Shown piece by piece: positions 9,359 through 18,635 of a DNA stretch of 64,000 nt. Each line of letters opens with the position of its first letter. Positions within the stretch are counted from its first letter, which is position 1. Below the pieces are notes generated by a model. That model was given only the letters and a program-made list of their open reading frames with translations. It made no database searches and was not told the DNA's origin. The position numbers were made by a program, and so were the translations under genes. Source of the stretch: Bacillota bacterium (lineage in GTDB: Bacteria; Bacillota; Clostridia; Christensenellales; CAG-138); the NCBI GenBank assembly GCA_023409435.1, contig JAEYHP010000055.1, positions 25,551-89,550 of the forward strand, read 5' to 3'.

Positions 9359-9604
9359 TTACAGCTCTCGCAGCACGAGTTCCGTCTGCCCCTGATTGAG
9401 GCCGATTTCAAGCCGCAATACTTTTGGGTGGGCGCGGTAGGTTTTACGCACAAAATCCCTAAGCGCCGTGCCGCGCTGGTAGCCGTGGATGACGCGGATG
9501 CGGTACGTCGCGTTTGTGGCTTTTTTGAGCGCGCTGTCGATGCAGGCCTTTGCCTGTATTGTCGTCATGCCGTGGATGTCGAGTTCCGTGATTCCCGCCT
9601 GCAA
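9359..9604 (-). CDS. Stand-alone Smr-domain protein
   Basis: 81-residue Smr (MutS2 C-terminal-like) domain, a family that includes DNA/RNA endonucleases. The signature ELDIHGMTTIQAKACID and the RIRVIHGYQRGTALRDFV block are complete, ending in a short C-terminal strand. A TTG start at 9604 is chosen because GGAGG lies 6 bases upstream and the product then begins at the domain edge. In-frame ATG (9664) and TTG (9685) starts further up lack a ribosome binding site. The stop abuts the LUD gene stop, so transcription is convergent. Confidence 0.82.
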   Translation of the reverse strand: MQAGITELDIHGMTTIQAKACIDSALKKATNATYRIRVIHGYQRGTALRDFVRKTYRAHPKVLRLEIGLNQGQTELVLREL

Positions 9605-9750
9605 TATAAACCTCCGCCCGATGTCGTTCTTTTTCAGTATAAACGGGAAACATAGAGCGTGCATAGCCGCGGGCTGTATTTTCAAAAAGATTTGTTATAT
9701 AATGCCCATAGAGCAAAATCATCCATTGATACAAGGAGGCATTTTATAGT

Positions 9751-10410
9751 ATGGAAATCAACCGATATCTTGACTATGCCATATTGAAACCCGAAATGAC
9801 CCAACAGGAAACGCGCGAGGCCATACGGCTGGGCCTGGAATATGATGTTGCGACCATATGCGTCCATCCCCGCGATATTGAACTTGCAAAAGAGATGTGC
9901 AAGGGAACCAATACGGAAGTGATCTGTGTGCTGGACTTTCCGCATGGCTGCGCCACCGCCGCCGCAAAGGAAGCGCTCGCGGGTATTTACGCCGACCAGG
10001 GCGTCACGGAGATCGACATGGTCATGAATTATGGCTATGCGCGCTCCGGCCTGTGGGATGAGGTGGAAGACGAGGTCCGCCGCGTCGTCCGTCAGGCGCA
10101 TGCCCGCAACGTCATCGTCAAGGTGATATTCGAAACCAGCCAGCTCACCGTGGAAGAGATCAAAAAGGGCGTGGAAGTCTGCATCGCCGCGGGCGCGGAT
10201 TTTGTGAAGACCTCCACCGGTTTTTATGGCGAAGGCGCAACCATGACCTCGGTAGGCGCGATGATTGAGGCCGCGCAGGGCCGCATCAAGGTCAAGCCCT
10301 CCGGCGGCATCCGCGAGCGGGCCGTAGTGGAAAAGTTTATCGAGATGGGCGCGGAGCGCATCGGCGCGGGCGCGGCTTCTGTCGCCGCTCTGTGTGGGGA
10401 GAAGAAGTAA
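9751..10410 (+). CDS. deoC: Deoxyribose-phosphate aldolase
   Basis: Converts 2-deoxyribose 5-phosphate to acetaldehyde and glyceraldehyde 3-phosphate in nucleoside salvage; cytosolic. The 219 residues match the usual length. Catalytic residues are visible: the aspartate in EIDMVMN, the Schiff-base lysine in DFVKTSTGF, and the second lysine in VKPSGGIR. GGAGG lies 11 bases before the ATG, and a TATAAT at 9698-9703 suggests its own promoter. It is monocistronic with a strong terminator. The other deoxynucleoside-salvage gene in the window, deoD, is 18 kb away. Confidence 0.96.
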   Translation: MEINRYLDYAILKPEMTQQETREAIRLGLEYDVATICVHPRDIELAKEMCKGTNTEVICVLDFPHGCATAAAKEALAGIYADQGVTEIDMVMNYGYARSGLWDEVEDEVRRVVRQAHARNVIVKVIFETSQLTVEEIKKGVEVCIAAGADFVKTSTGFYGEGATMTSVGAMIEAAQGRIKVKPSGGIRERAVVEKFIEMGAERIGAGAASVAALCGEKK

Positions 10411-10432
10411 GAGTTTTTATAAGATATGCAAG

Positions 10433-10456
10433 AGCGGAGGCAATGCCTCCGCTTTT
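10433..10456 (+). terminator. deoC terminator
   Basis: AGCGGAGGC-AAT-GCCTCCGCT stem followed by TTTT. Confidence 0.85.
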
Positions 10457-10475
10457 GAGTATCTATAAACTCTGC

Positions 10476-10566
10476 TTTAGGGTTTCAGGGTATCGGCGTT
10501 TCCAGCGCCGACGGTTATTTTTCACTTTGGGGAAACTACGTTTCCCCAAGCCCCTTCCTTAAGAAC
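10476..10566 (+). repeat. Family B palindromic element, copy B1
   Basis: Family B consists of a hairpin TCGGCG...CGCCGA, an AT-rich spacer, then a longer hairpin TTGGGGAAAC-TAC-GTTTCCCCAA (10527-10549). The ends read CTTTAGGG at left and CCTTCCTTAAGAACG at right. This is an uninterrupted forward copy in the 323-base gap between deoC and the fumarase beta gene. The rest of that gap (10567-10669) shows nothing I can assign, and copy A2 follows. Confidence 0.82.
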
Positions 10567-10669
10567 GCGCCCGGCGGAGATGTGCCCCTCAGGTGGTGGT
10601 ACATTATATATGTAGACCTTCTACAGCCCAGCGTGAGGTGTTGTTATTGAAATTTCAGTAATCTGATAT

Positions 10670-10726
10670 GGGTTCTTAGGGCCGTTACGGCCCTAAGCGG
10701 AGGTTTGGAGGCGGAGCCTCCAACGT
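10670..10726 (-). repeat. Family A palindromic element, copy A2
   Basis: IR2 at 10675-10697 has arms CTTAGGGCCG/CGGCCCTAAG. IR1 at 10705-10723 has arms TTGGAGGC/GCCTCCAA. Reverse orientation, uninterrupted, ending 8 bases from the fumarase beta stop. Confidence 0.85.
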
Positions 10727-10733
10727 TTTCTGC

Positions 10734-11261
10734 CTATCTCTCGAACAAGTCATTCCCCAGCGCGTCGATCGCCACGATGGCGGGAACGCCGTCAAACATA
10801 AGCTTTGTAATCGCCTCCGCGCCAAGCTCCGGGAAGGCGACAGTTTCAGCCTCCACAATATGCCGGGCAATCATTATGCCTGCGCCTCCGGTGGCGGCGA
10901 AATACACGGCGTGGCCGCGCATGGCTTCCTTTACTTCCGCGCTTCGCATGCCTTTCCCAATCATGGCGCTCATGCCGCGTTCGATGAGGGTGGGCGTATA
11001 CGCGTCCACGCGCCCGCTGGTGGTGGGCCCGCAGGGGCCAATCACCTCGCCGGGGGCCGCGGGGCAGGGCCCGGCGTAATAGATGCATGCGCCTTGTAGC
11101 GGGATGGGCAGGCTTTCCCCGGCTTCGATCATGGCGTATAGCCGCTTATGTGCGGCGTCCCGCGCGGTATAGGCCGTGCCGTAGAGGGCGACGATGTCGC
11201 CCGCGCGCAGGGTGGAAATGGCGTCTTTGGAAAGCGGGAGGTCAACGCGTATTGCTTCCAT
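10734..11261 (-). CDS. Class I fumarate hydratase (or tartrate dehydratase) beta subunit
   Basis: 175-residue beta subunit of the oxygen-sensitive iron-sulfur hydro-lyase family, which interconverts malate and fumarate or dehydrates tartrate. Family motifs include YYAGPCPAAPGEVIGPCGPT, the TSGRVDAYTPTLIERGM block and IGKGM. The ATG at 11261 is chosen because AAGGAGGAATACG precedes it; an upstream in-frame start would overlap the alpha gene. It directly follows the alpha gene (stop at 11273-11275, within its ribosome binding site). With the alpha gene interrupted by a stop codon, a partner for this intact subunit is uncertain. Fumarase and tartrate dehydratase cannot be separated by eye. Confidence 0.9.
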   Translation of the reverse strand: MEAIRVDLPLSKDAISTLRAGDIVALYGTAYTARDAAHKRLYAMIEAGESLPIPLQGACIYYAGPCPAAPGEVIGPCGPTTSGRVDAYTPTLIERGMSAMIGKGMRSAEVKEAMRGHAVYFAATGGAGIMIARHIVEAETVAFPELGAEAITKLMFDGVPAIVAIDALGNDLFER

Positions 11262-11272
11262 CGTATTCCTCC

Positions 11273-12106
11273 TTACAGTACGGCGCTTGCGTGGCGCGCG
11301 CAATGGCACTGCACGTTTACGGCTACGGGCAAACCGGCGAGGTGCGTAGGCAGTTCGCCGATGTGTACGGCAAGCGCTGTCGTCTTCCCGCCCAAGCCCA
11401 TGGGGCCGAGGCCAAGCGCGTTAATCCGCGCTAGCGTTTTCTGTTCCAAGGCGATAAGTTCCGGCGTTTCGGCAGCGGAATCGATCTCCCGCAGCAGTTG
11501 CCGTTTTGCTAAAAGTGCAGCCGCTTCCATGGTGCCGCCAATTCCCACGCCGAGTATCACAGGCGGGCACGCGTTCGCGGCGCCCAGACGCGCGGTCTCC
11601 ACAATGGCGTCGGCGACTCCTTCCACCCCTTTGTTCGGGGTGAGCATGTAGAGCTTGCTCATGTTCTCGCTGCCAAAACCCTTGGGGGCGACGGTGATCG
11701 TTACCCGGTCTCCCGGCACAAAGCGGATATGCAAGATCGCGGGCGTATTGTCGCCCGTGTTTTTTCTTGCAAGCGCCGTAAGCGAAGATTTTCGCAATTA
11801 CGCCTCCGTATATGCATGCCGCACACCGGCGTTGACGGCGAAGTTGACGTCCCCTTCTATAAAAACATCCTGCCCGATATCGAGGAACACCACGGCAAGC
11901 CCCGTATCCTGGCAGCAGGGGCGGCGGGCGGCGCGGGCCATTTTCTCATTCTCTAATATCTGGCGCAGCGTTTCGCGGGCGGCGCCTTCTTCTTTTTCAT
12001 GCGCCGATTTGAGGGCGGTCAGCACGTCCTCCGGCAGGCGGCACACTGCGTCCACGCACAAGCCCGCTACCGCGGCTTCTATCGCCTCGGCCCGTATGAT
12101 ACGCAT
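11273..12106 (-). pseudogene. Class I fumarase/tartrate dehydratase alpha subunit with in-frame TAA
   Basis: Full-length alpha-subunit frame of about 277 codons, interrupted by one TAA at 11798-11800. The N-terminal part starts at the ATG at 12106 behind GTGGAGG and ends GVRHAYTEA. The very next codon after the stop continues LRKSSLTALARKNTGDNTP in the same frame. Homologues usually read EGYLRKS here, so the TAA replaces a residue at or next to a conserved Tyr. The three Fe-S cysteine ligands are split: CQDTG lies before the stop, while NACPPV and NVQCHC lie after it. The upstream fragment alone would therefore be inactive. The reading could be a real nonsense mutation, a sequencing error, or (less likely) readthrough. 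Restart at the TTG immediately after the stop is possible but has no ribosome binding site. Confidence 0.85.
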
Positions 12107-12135
12107 ATACGTTCCTCCACAGTCCTTATGGGGAT

Positions 12136-12144
12136 AGTATAGCA
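12136..12144 (-). promoter_or_regulatory. Probable extended -10 promoter for the fumarase genes
   Basis: TGCTATACT on the minus strand, about 30 bases upstream of the alpha ATG. No convincing -35. Confidence 0.5.
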
Positions 12145-12217
12145 TAAAAATGCACCGGGCCGTTTAAAAATCAAAGAAAAAGGCATACCGAATCGCACAC
12201 CTTTTGTTTTCTGACGC

Positions 12218-12232
12218 TAAACCTCCGGTTTA
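12218..12232. promoter_or_regulatory. Operator-like palindrome, site 1
   Basis: TAAACCTCCGGTTTA, a perfect 6-base inverted repeat with a 3-base centre. It matches the form TAAACY-NNN-RGTTTA shared with site 2 at 12404. It lies in the 400-base divergent gap (12107-12506) between the fumarase genes and the XRE-cupin regulator. The rest of that gap is AT-richer and shows only the promoters listed. Confidence 0.5.
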
Positions 12233-12350
12233 ATAAAACTGCGCCTGAAATTTGAGGCGGATTTTACATACATCTTGCTCTCTGTACAGAAAAGGACGAA
12301 AATCGCCGCGCTCCGCATGGAATTTTCACATCAGGCAATCGAAAACCGCG

Positions 12351-12379
12351 TTGACAAACGCATATTTTTATGTTTCAAT
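12351..12379 (+). promoter_or_regulatory. Probable promoter for the XRE-cupin regulator
   Basis: TTGACA (12351-12356), a 17-base spacer and TTCAAT. It lies 125 bases before the regulator ATG and just upstream of palindrome site 2. Confidence 0.5.
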
Positions 12380-12403
12380 AAATAAGGTTTTGTTTAGGAA
12401 CAG

Positions 12404-12418
12404 TAAACTACGAGTTTA
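12404..12418. promoter_or_regulatory. Operator-like palindrome, site 2
   Basis: TAAACTACGAGTTTA, a perfect 6-base inverted repeat with a 3-base centre, about 25 bases past the predicted -10 of the regulator gene. It shares the half-site TAAAC with site 1, 186 bases away. Inferred to be an autoregulatory site for the XRE-cupin protein. Confidence 0.5.
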
Positions 12419-12506
12419 GAGTTTGTGCGAATGGCACAACGGCGCGGTTTTAAAGAGATATGCGCCATATATACGGCGCACAGGGCAAAAACGAAAGGAG
12501 GCGGCC

Positions 12507-13046
12507 ATGCAGATCGGCGAAAAGATCAAGCGCATGCGGGTGCGCTTAGGGCTCACGCAGGAAGAGCTGGCGGCCCGCACGGAGCTTAGTAAGGGCTTTA
12601 TTTCCCAGCTTGAACGCGATTTGACCTCCCCCTCCATCGCCACGCTGATGGATATTTTAGAGGCGCTGGGCAGCGATATCGGGACATTCTTTCAGGAAAC
12701 CCCGCCCGAGAAAGTGGTATATACCGCCGCGGACGTGTTCGTGAAGGAAGACGCGGAGAATTTAAGCTCCGTGAGCTGGCTTATTACAAACGCGCAGAAG
12801 AACGCGCTGGAACCCATACTTGTCACGCTTGACCCCGGCGGAAAGAGTTTTGTACATGATCCTCACGAGGGCGAGGAATTCGGCCACATACTCCAGGGCG
12901 CGGTTACGCTGTATCTGGGAGAAAAGAAGTACCGGTTGAAGAAGAACGACAGCTTCTATTTCCGGCCCCAGAGCGTGCACTACATTGAAAACAACGGCAA
13001 AAAAGAGGCGAATATCCTCTGGATTTCAACTCCCCCCACGTTCTAA
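12507..13046 (+). CDS. XRE-cupin transcriptional regulator (PuuR-like) of the polyamine operon
   Basis: 179-residue regulator with an N-terminal helix-turn-helix (IGEKIKRMRVRLGLTQEELA, then ELSKGFISQLER, about residues 4-60). A C-terminal cupin follows (about 110-175: FVHDPHEGEEFGHILQG and YFRPQSVHYIEN). This architecture commonly precedes potABCD in Clostridia and is thought to sense polyamines or a related metabolite. The ATG follows AAAGGAGGCGGCC. potA starts 105 bases downstream on the same strand with a family C hairpin between them. The paired palindromes upstream suggest autoregulation. Confidence 0.92.
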   Translation: MQIGEKIKRMRVRLGLTQEELAARTELSKGFISQLERDLTSPSIATLMDILEALGSDIGTFFQETPPEKVVYTAADVFVKEDAENLSSVSWLITNAQKNALEPILVTLDPGGKSFVHDPHEGEEFGHILQGAVTLYLGEKKYRLKKNDSFYFRPQSVHYIENNGKKEANILWISTPPTF

Positions 13047-13078
13047 GCGGCGGAAATAGACTTGCCTATATAGGTTAC

Positions 13079-13122
13079 GCTTTCTTTTGTTTCTTTTCTT
13101 TCGTGGAAAGAAAAGAAACGCA
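13079..13122. repeat. Family C palindromic element, copy C1
   Basis: Perfect hairpin at 13090-13118 with 13-base arms (TTTCTTTTCTTTC and its complement) around GTG. It is preceded by CGCTTTCTTTTG and followed by CGCAC. It sits between the XRE-cupin regulator and potA, 30 bases before the potA ATG. It lacks a following T-run, so it is not an ordinary plus-strand terminator. Confidence 0.82.
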
Positions 13123-13151
13123 CCTCTCTTATTCGTATGGAGGAACCCTAA

Positions 13152-14200
<1,049 letters not shown>

Positions 14201-14204
<4 letters not shown>

Positions 14205-15019
14205 AGCGCACGGTATTCGCCTACCCCTACGTGGTATGGATGGCGATATTCATATTCGCCCCCATGCTGCTCATCGTCTATTACGCCTTCACAATGGAAG
14301 GCGGCTTTACGCTTGCAAATTTAGCTGGCGCTGCCGATCCGCTGTACCTGGAGGTTTTGTTGCGCTCCGTCTGGATGGCGCTGCGGGCGACGGCGATGTG
14401 CCTGCTCTTAGGCTACCCCATCGCCTACCTGCTTTCCCGCATGAAAAAGAGCACGGCTACCATACTTTCGGTGCTGTTTGTCGTACCCATGTGGATGAAC
14501 TTCTTGCTGCGCACCTACGCGTGGCAGGTGCTGTTAAATTCCGGCGGCATTCTCAACAGCCTGCTTGCTGCGCTGGGCCTGCCACAGCATGAGTTTCTGT
14601 ATACCGAGGGCGCTGTGATGCTCGGCATGGTGTATAATTTCCTGCCGTTCATGGTGCTACCCATACATACGGTGCTCACCAAAATGGACCGTTCGCACAT
14701 TGAGGCCGCAAACGACCTTGGCGCGAACGGGTTCCAGACGTTTTTCAAGGTGGTGGTGCCGCTTTCCATGCCCGGCGTGATCTCGGGGATTACCATGGTG
14801 TTCATCCCGTCCATCACCACGTTTGCTATCTCCCGCCTCCTGGGCGGCGGCAAGTTCATGATGTATGGCGACCTCATTGAAAACCAGTTCCTGCTGATGC
14901 AGGATTGGGGCTCCGGCTCCGCTCTTTCCTTCATACTGCTCATCCTCGTGCTCATCAGCATGGCCATCATGCGCCGGGCGGAAGGCGCCGCAGGGCAGGA
15001 AGGGGGCATGCTCTGGTGA
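14201..15019 (+). CDS. potB: Spermidine/putrescine ABC transporter permease
   Basis: 272-residue permease with about six membrane segments. It carries the EAA loop ([27 protein letters not shown] as two adjoining segments) that contacts PotA. The ATG overlaps the potA stop and the TGA overlaps the potC GTG start, so potA-potB-potC are translationally coupled. The N-terminal segment [18 protein letters not shown] and the length fit PotB. Confidence 0.94.
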
Positions 15020-15834
15020 AAAAGCTGCGCACGTTTTTCAAGGGCACCTACCTCGGGCTGATGCTGCTGTTCCTCTACGCCCCCATCGCGGTGCTCATCG
15101 TGTATTCATTCAACGAAAGCAAGACGATGGGCCACTGGACGGCGTTTTCTTTCCGCTGGTACGAGGCGCTCTTCCACGATTCCATGGTCATGGAGGCGCT
15201 GACGGTCACGTTAACGGTTGCGATCATCTCCGCGTTCGTTGCAACGGCCATCGGCACGTTCGCCGCCATAGGCATCCACTCCATGAAGAAGGCGCCCAGG
15301 GTGGTGGTGGAAAACATCAGCCAGCTTCCTGTCGTGAACCCGGACCTTGTCACGGGTATTTCGCTGATGATGCTGTTCGCGTTCATGAACTTAAAGGACA
15401 GCTACTTGCGCCTGCTTGTCGCGCATATCACGTTCAATATCCCGTACGTCATATTTTCCGTTATGCCCAAGCTCAAGCAAAGCTCCAACCAGCTGTACGA
15501 GGCCGCTTTGGACCTTGGATGTACGCCGTTTGAGGCGCTGTGGAAAGTGATACTGCCGGATATCATGCCGGGCGTTGTTTCCGGTTTCATACTCGCATTC
15601 ACGCTTTCTTTGGATGATTTTGTGGTGTCCTACTTCTCCACGCAGGGCGTGCAGAACCTTTCCATTTACATCTACTCCATCGCGCGCAAGGGCATCAACC
15701 CCAAGATCAACGCGCTTTCTACGCTGATGTTTATCGCCGTGGTGACGCTGCTCTTAATCGTGAACCTGAAATCCATCCGCGAGGAGCGCGAGGCGGCCGC
15801 GCAAAGCAAGAAGGTCGCGAGCAAGAGTGTGTGA
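15016..15834 (+). CDS. potC: Spermidine/putrescine ABC transporter permease
   Basis: 272-residue second permease. It begins at the GTG at 15016, which overlaps the potB stop; an apparent earlier start would lie well inside potB. The first segment LGLMLLFLYAPIAVLIVYSF is a membrane helix, and the EAA loop is LYEAALDLGCTPFEALWKV. The domain FILAFTLSLDDFVVSYF is typical of PotC. It is followed by repeat A3 and an extra hairpin before potD. Confidence 0.94.
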   Translation: MKKLRTFFKGTYLGLMLLFLYAPIAVLIVYSFNESKTMGHWTAFSFRWYEALFHDSMVMEALTVTLTVAIISAFVATAIGTFAAIGIHSMKKAPRVVVENISQLPVVNPDLVTGISLMMLFAFMNLKDSYLRLLVAHITFNIPYVIFSVMPKLKQSSNQLYEAALDLGCTPFEALWKVILPDIMPGVVSGFILAFTLSLDDFVVSYFSTQGVQNLSIYIYSIARKGINPKINALSTLMFIAVVTLLLIVNLKSIREEREAAAQSKKVASKSV

Positions 15835-15844
15835 AAATGTGGTT

Positions 15845-15903
15845 TATTTGGAGGCTCTGCCTCCAAGCCTCTGCTTAGGGTCGTAACGACCCTAAGCACC
15901 CAA
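15845..15903 (+). repeat. Family A palindromic element, copy A3
   Basis: Forward copy between potC and potD. IR1 15848-15866 has arms TTGGAGGC/GCCTCCAA. IR2 15874-15896 has arms CTTAGGGTCG/CGACCCTAAG. Uninterrupted. The T for C change in the IR2 arm is matched by an A for G change in the other arm. Confidence 0.85.
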
Positions 15904-15905
15904 TT

Positions 15906-15933
15906 CTGAAATGCTTATTCTAAGGCATTTCAG
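15906..15933. repeat. Extra hairpin next to copy A3
   Basis: Perfect 9-base arms CTGAAATGC/GCATTTCAG with a 10-base loop, immediately after A3 and about 70 bases before potD. Not found elsewhere in the window by eye. Confidence 0.6.
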
Positions 15934-16004
15934 AGAAAGGGATTCATAAGGGATGAAGCCCCTGAAGAGAAGAACTCTAAATTTATATAGACGGAGGAAA
16001 AGAG

Positions 16005-17045
16005 ATGAAAAAGATTGCGGTTGTACTGGCGCTGGTTCTGCTCATTGGCGCAGTCGCGGGCTGCGGGAGCAAGACGGGTGAAGTGACGCTCAACGTGCTC
16101 AACTGGGGGGATTATATCGACGATACCGTCATCGCCCAGTTTGAGGAGGAGAACCCCGGCATCAAGGTGAATTACCTGACGGCGGCGAGCAACGAGGAAA
16201 TGCTCGTCAAGCTTTCGGCGCCGGATTCGATATTCGACGTCTGCTTCCCGTCGGATTACACCATCGAAAAAATGATCGCGCAGGGTATGCTGCATGAGAT
16301 CAATAAGGAGAACATCCCCAACATTGAGAACATCGACGGGCGGTTTTTAAACCTGGATTTCGATCCTGGCAACAGGTACTCTGTACCCTATATGTGGGGT
16401 ACCGTGGGCATTCTCTACAACACCACCATGGTAACGGAACCCGTTACCAGCTGGCAGGCGCTTTGGGATGAACAGTATGCGGGCCAGATCTTGATGTACG
16501 ACAGCCTCAGGGACAGCATCGGCGTCACGCTCAAAATGCTGGGTTACTCCGTCAATACCCGGAACGAGGCGGATATCATTGCCGCGCGGGACGCGCTTGT
16601 TGCGCAGAAGCCGCTTGTCAAGGCGTATCTGGACGACCCCATCAAGGAGAACATGATCAACGGCTCCGCGGCGCTTGCCGTGGTATATTCCGGGGACGCC
16701 GTCTACTGCATCGGCGAAAACCCGGATCTTGCGTATGTCGTGCCGCAGGAAGGCAGCAATTTGTGGTTTGATAACATCATCGTTCCCAAGACGTCGCAGC
16801 ACCCGGAAGAGGCCGAGAAGTTCATCAACTTCCTGTGCGACGCGGAAGTGGCAAAAAAGAACACCGAGTACATCGGCTACTCCAGCCCCAACAAGGCAGC
16901 GGTCGCGCTGTTATCTGAGGACTGGACGTCCGATGAAACCTACAATCCCCCGCAGGATGTGCTGGACCGCTGCGAGGTGTTTCGGGATCTCGGCGAGTTC
17001 ATCAAGGTCTACAACGATGCATGGAGCCATGTGAAGTCGGAGTAA
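16005..17045 (+). CDS. potD: Spermidine/putrescine-binding lipoprotein
   Basis: 346-residue extracellular solute-binding protein that delivers polyamines to PotABC. The signal peptide ends in a lipobox (GAVAGC), so it should be anchored to the outer face of the membrane. The mature part starts TLNVLNWGDYIDD, the standard PotD/PotF entry, and continues with DVCFPSDYTIEKM and PYMWGTVGILYN. The ATG follows GACGGAGGAAAAGAG. The gene is 170 bases from potC but in the same direction. Repeat B2 and a bidirectional terminator follow. Confidence 0.95.
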   Translation: MKKIAVVLALVLLIGAVAGCGSKTGEVTLNVLNWGDYIDDTVIAQFEEENPGIKVNYLTAASNEEMLVKLSAPDSIFDVCFPSDYTIEKMIAQGMLHEINKENIPNIENIDGRFLNLDFDPGNRYSVPYMWGTVGILYNTTMVTEPVTSWQALWDEQYAGQILMYDSLRDSIGVTLKMLGYSVNTRNEADIIAARDALVAQKPLVKAYLDDPIKENMINGSAALAVVYSGDAVYCIGENPDLAYVVPQEGSNLWFDNIIVPKTSQHPEEAEKFINFLCDAEVAKKNTEYIGYSSPNKAAVALLSEDWTSDETYNPPQDVLDRCEVFRDLGEFIKVYNDAWSHVKSE

Positions 17046-17130
17046 CAATTTCGGATAAAAGGATGAACCTTTCCGGGGCGCAGCTTGCGTCCTTGATGGG
17101 AGGCATCTTGGACACTAGGCTCGATGGCCT

Positions 17131-17226
17131 TCTTAAGGAAGGGGTGTGGGGAAACGCAGTTTCCCCATAGTAAAAAATAAGCGTCGGCGCCGAAAGCGCC
17201 GATACCTTGAAACCCTTAAGCAGGTT
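17131..17226 (-). repeat. Family B palindromic element, copy B2
   Basis: Reverse-orientation copy in the gap between potD and the M14 peptidase gene. The long hairpin has arms TGGGGAAAC/GTTTCCCCA. The second hairpin (GGCGCCGAAAGCGCC region) and the TATCGGCG end are present. It begins CTTCTTAAGGAAGGGG and ends CCCTTAAGCAGG. The preceding 85 bases are unassigned. Confidence 0.8.
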
Positions 17227-17236
17227 TCTTAATACG

Positions 17237-17267
17237 AAAAAAGCGCCGACCGAAAGGTTGGCGCTTT
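17237..17267. terminator. Bidirectional terminator between potD and the M14 peptidase gene
   Basis: Long stem AAAAGCGCCGACC/GGTTGGCGCTTTT (one G-T pair) with a GAAA loop. A-runs and T-runs flank it, so it can serve both converging genes. Confidence 0.85.
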
Positions 17268-17298
17268 TGTATGCAAGTTGGGTTCTTAGTAAAAGTCA

Positions 17299-18417
17299 TC
17301 AATGGCAGGCTTCTTCACCCAGCGTCAGGGCCTGCTGCATCAATACGGTAGCCAAGCCTTTTGCGCGGCTCCAGACGAGTTCGTCGAACTGCGCGTCCTC
17401 ATGCGGCAGCGATCCGTTGCCCACAGGGGTCAATTCAATGCAGAAGCCGGGGAGCAGATATTCCTGCCGGAACCAGTTTTCAAATCCCGCGGCGTATACC
17501 GCAGGGTCGGCGGACACTTCCATCATAGAGTAGCCCGTCACTTCTGCAAGGGACTCTGCAATGGGCGCTGCGGCGGGGATCGCGTCCTCTGTGCCGCTGT
17601 CCGCCCAGTAAATGGTCTCGCCCTTGGTGTGGAAGGAGGCGGCCAATACAAACGTGTTCTCCTCGCACAGCTTCATCACAGCCTGTACCTCGGGTTCGGT
17701 GGCGGGGGCGGTGCCTTTGTACATTTCAGAGCTGGGCACGTCCGTGTTGCTCACCTTTTCCTCCCAGTGGCAGGGATATTGGCGGTTGAGGTCCACGCCG
17801 TTGATGTTGGCCTTCCATTCGCTGTAGGTACCCTGGAGCATGCGCATTGCCTTTACGGCCTCCGGATTTTTCGCTGCATCCGGCCCGTTTTGCACCAGGT
17901 TCACGCCGTCCGGGTTGACCATGGGCACGATATATACCGTGACGGAATCGAGCAGGTTGTCTGTGCCCGCCTCGTAGGCTCCGGCGTACGCATCTACGGT
18001 TTCCATCAAAAACGTGCTGGTGATGTATTCGCGCGCATGGTGCGTGCCAAGCAGCAGCAGTTTTGTTTCGCCTTTTCCGAGCTTTATGAGCGTAAGTTCC
18101 CTGCCTTCCACGGATTTGCCGATGGAGGAAACCTCAATCAAGTCGGGGTACGCCTGGGCAAGTTCGTTCGTGTCCTCAAGCGTCATCTCATACGTATAGG
18201 TCTGGTTGGGGTTTATAAGGTTCTTTTCATCCTGCATGGGCGGCTCCGTCTGTTCGTTTTCCAAAGGCAGCGGGGTATCCGCCGCGCTTTCACCTTGCTG
18301 TGCCTGAGGTTCGTCTGAAGGGAAGTCGAGCGTGCCAGGGTCATTCGCGATTGGCGCGCATGCGGCGAGCAAGCAAACGAGCAGCGCGCATGCGGTAAGG
18401 GTCATCCATTTGCGCAT
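17299..18417 (-). CDS. M14-family zinc carboxypeptidase lipoprotein
   Basis: 372-residue secreted metallopeptidase. The signal peptide ends in lipobox LLAAC, followed by an acidic/Pro linker (about 25-70) and the M14 domain. Zinc and catalytic motifs are present: GTHHAREY (H and E), NPDGV, GVDLNRQYPCHW, SFHTKGE (third ligand His) and CIELTP (catalytic Glu). Relatives trim peptides or peptidoglycan stem peptides; which is not decided here. The ATG follows AAAGGAAACTGCC. It is monocistronic, sharing its terminator with the pot operon. Confidence 0.92.
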   Translation of the reverse strand: MRKWMTLTACALLVCLLAACAPIANDPGTLDFPSDEPQAQQGESAADTPLPLENEQTEPPMQDEKNLINPNQTYTYEMTLEDTNELAQAYPDLIEVSSIGKSVEGRELTLIKLGKGETKLLLLGTHHAREYITSTFLMETVDAYAGAYEAGTDNLLDSVTVYIVPMVNPDGVNLVQNGPDAAKNPEAVKAMRMLQGTYSEWKANINGVDLNRQYPCHWEEKVSNTDVPSSEMYKGTAPATEPEVQAVMKLCEENTFVLAASFHTKGETIYWADSGTEDAIPAAAPIAESLAEVTGYSMMEVSADPAVYAAGFENWFRQEYLLPGFCIELTPVGNGSLPHEDAQFDELVWSRAKGLATVLMQQALTLGEEACH

Positions 18418-18635
18418 GGCAGTTTCCTTTTCTAGAATTTCAATATCTATTATAACGCATAAAATCGCGTTTTCGTTTCATGTTTTTTCTGGAATCCAGC
18501 GGACAATGCCGCTTCAAAAAGTGCCGGGCGGGGCAAATACGCCTATCTTAAAGGAAAAGAGCGTATGGCTTTTGCAGAGGTTGTCCAAACTAATTCCATG
18601 CATTTCCGTTATTTATATTGTAAAGGAGAAAAACC

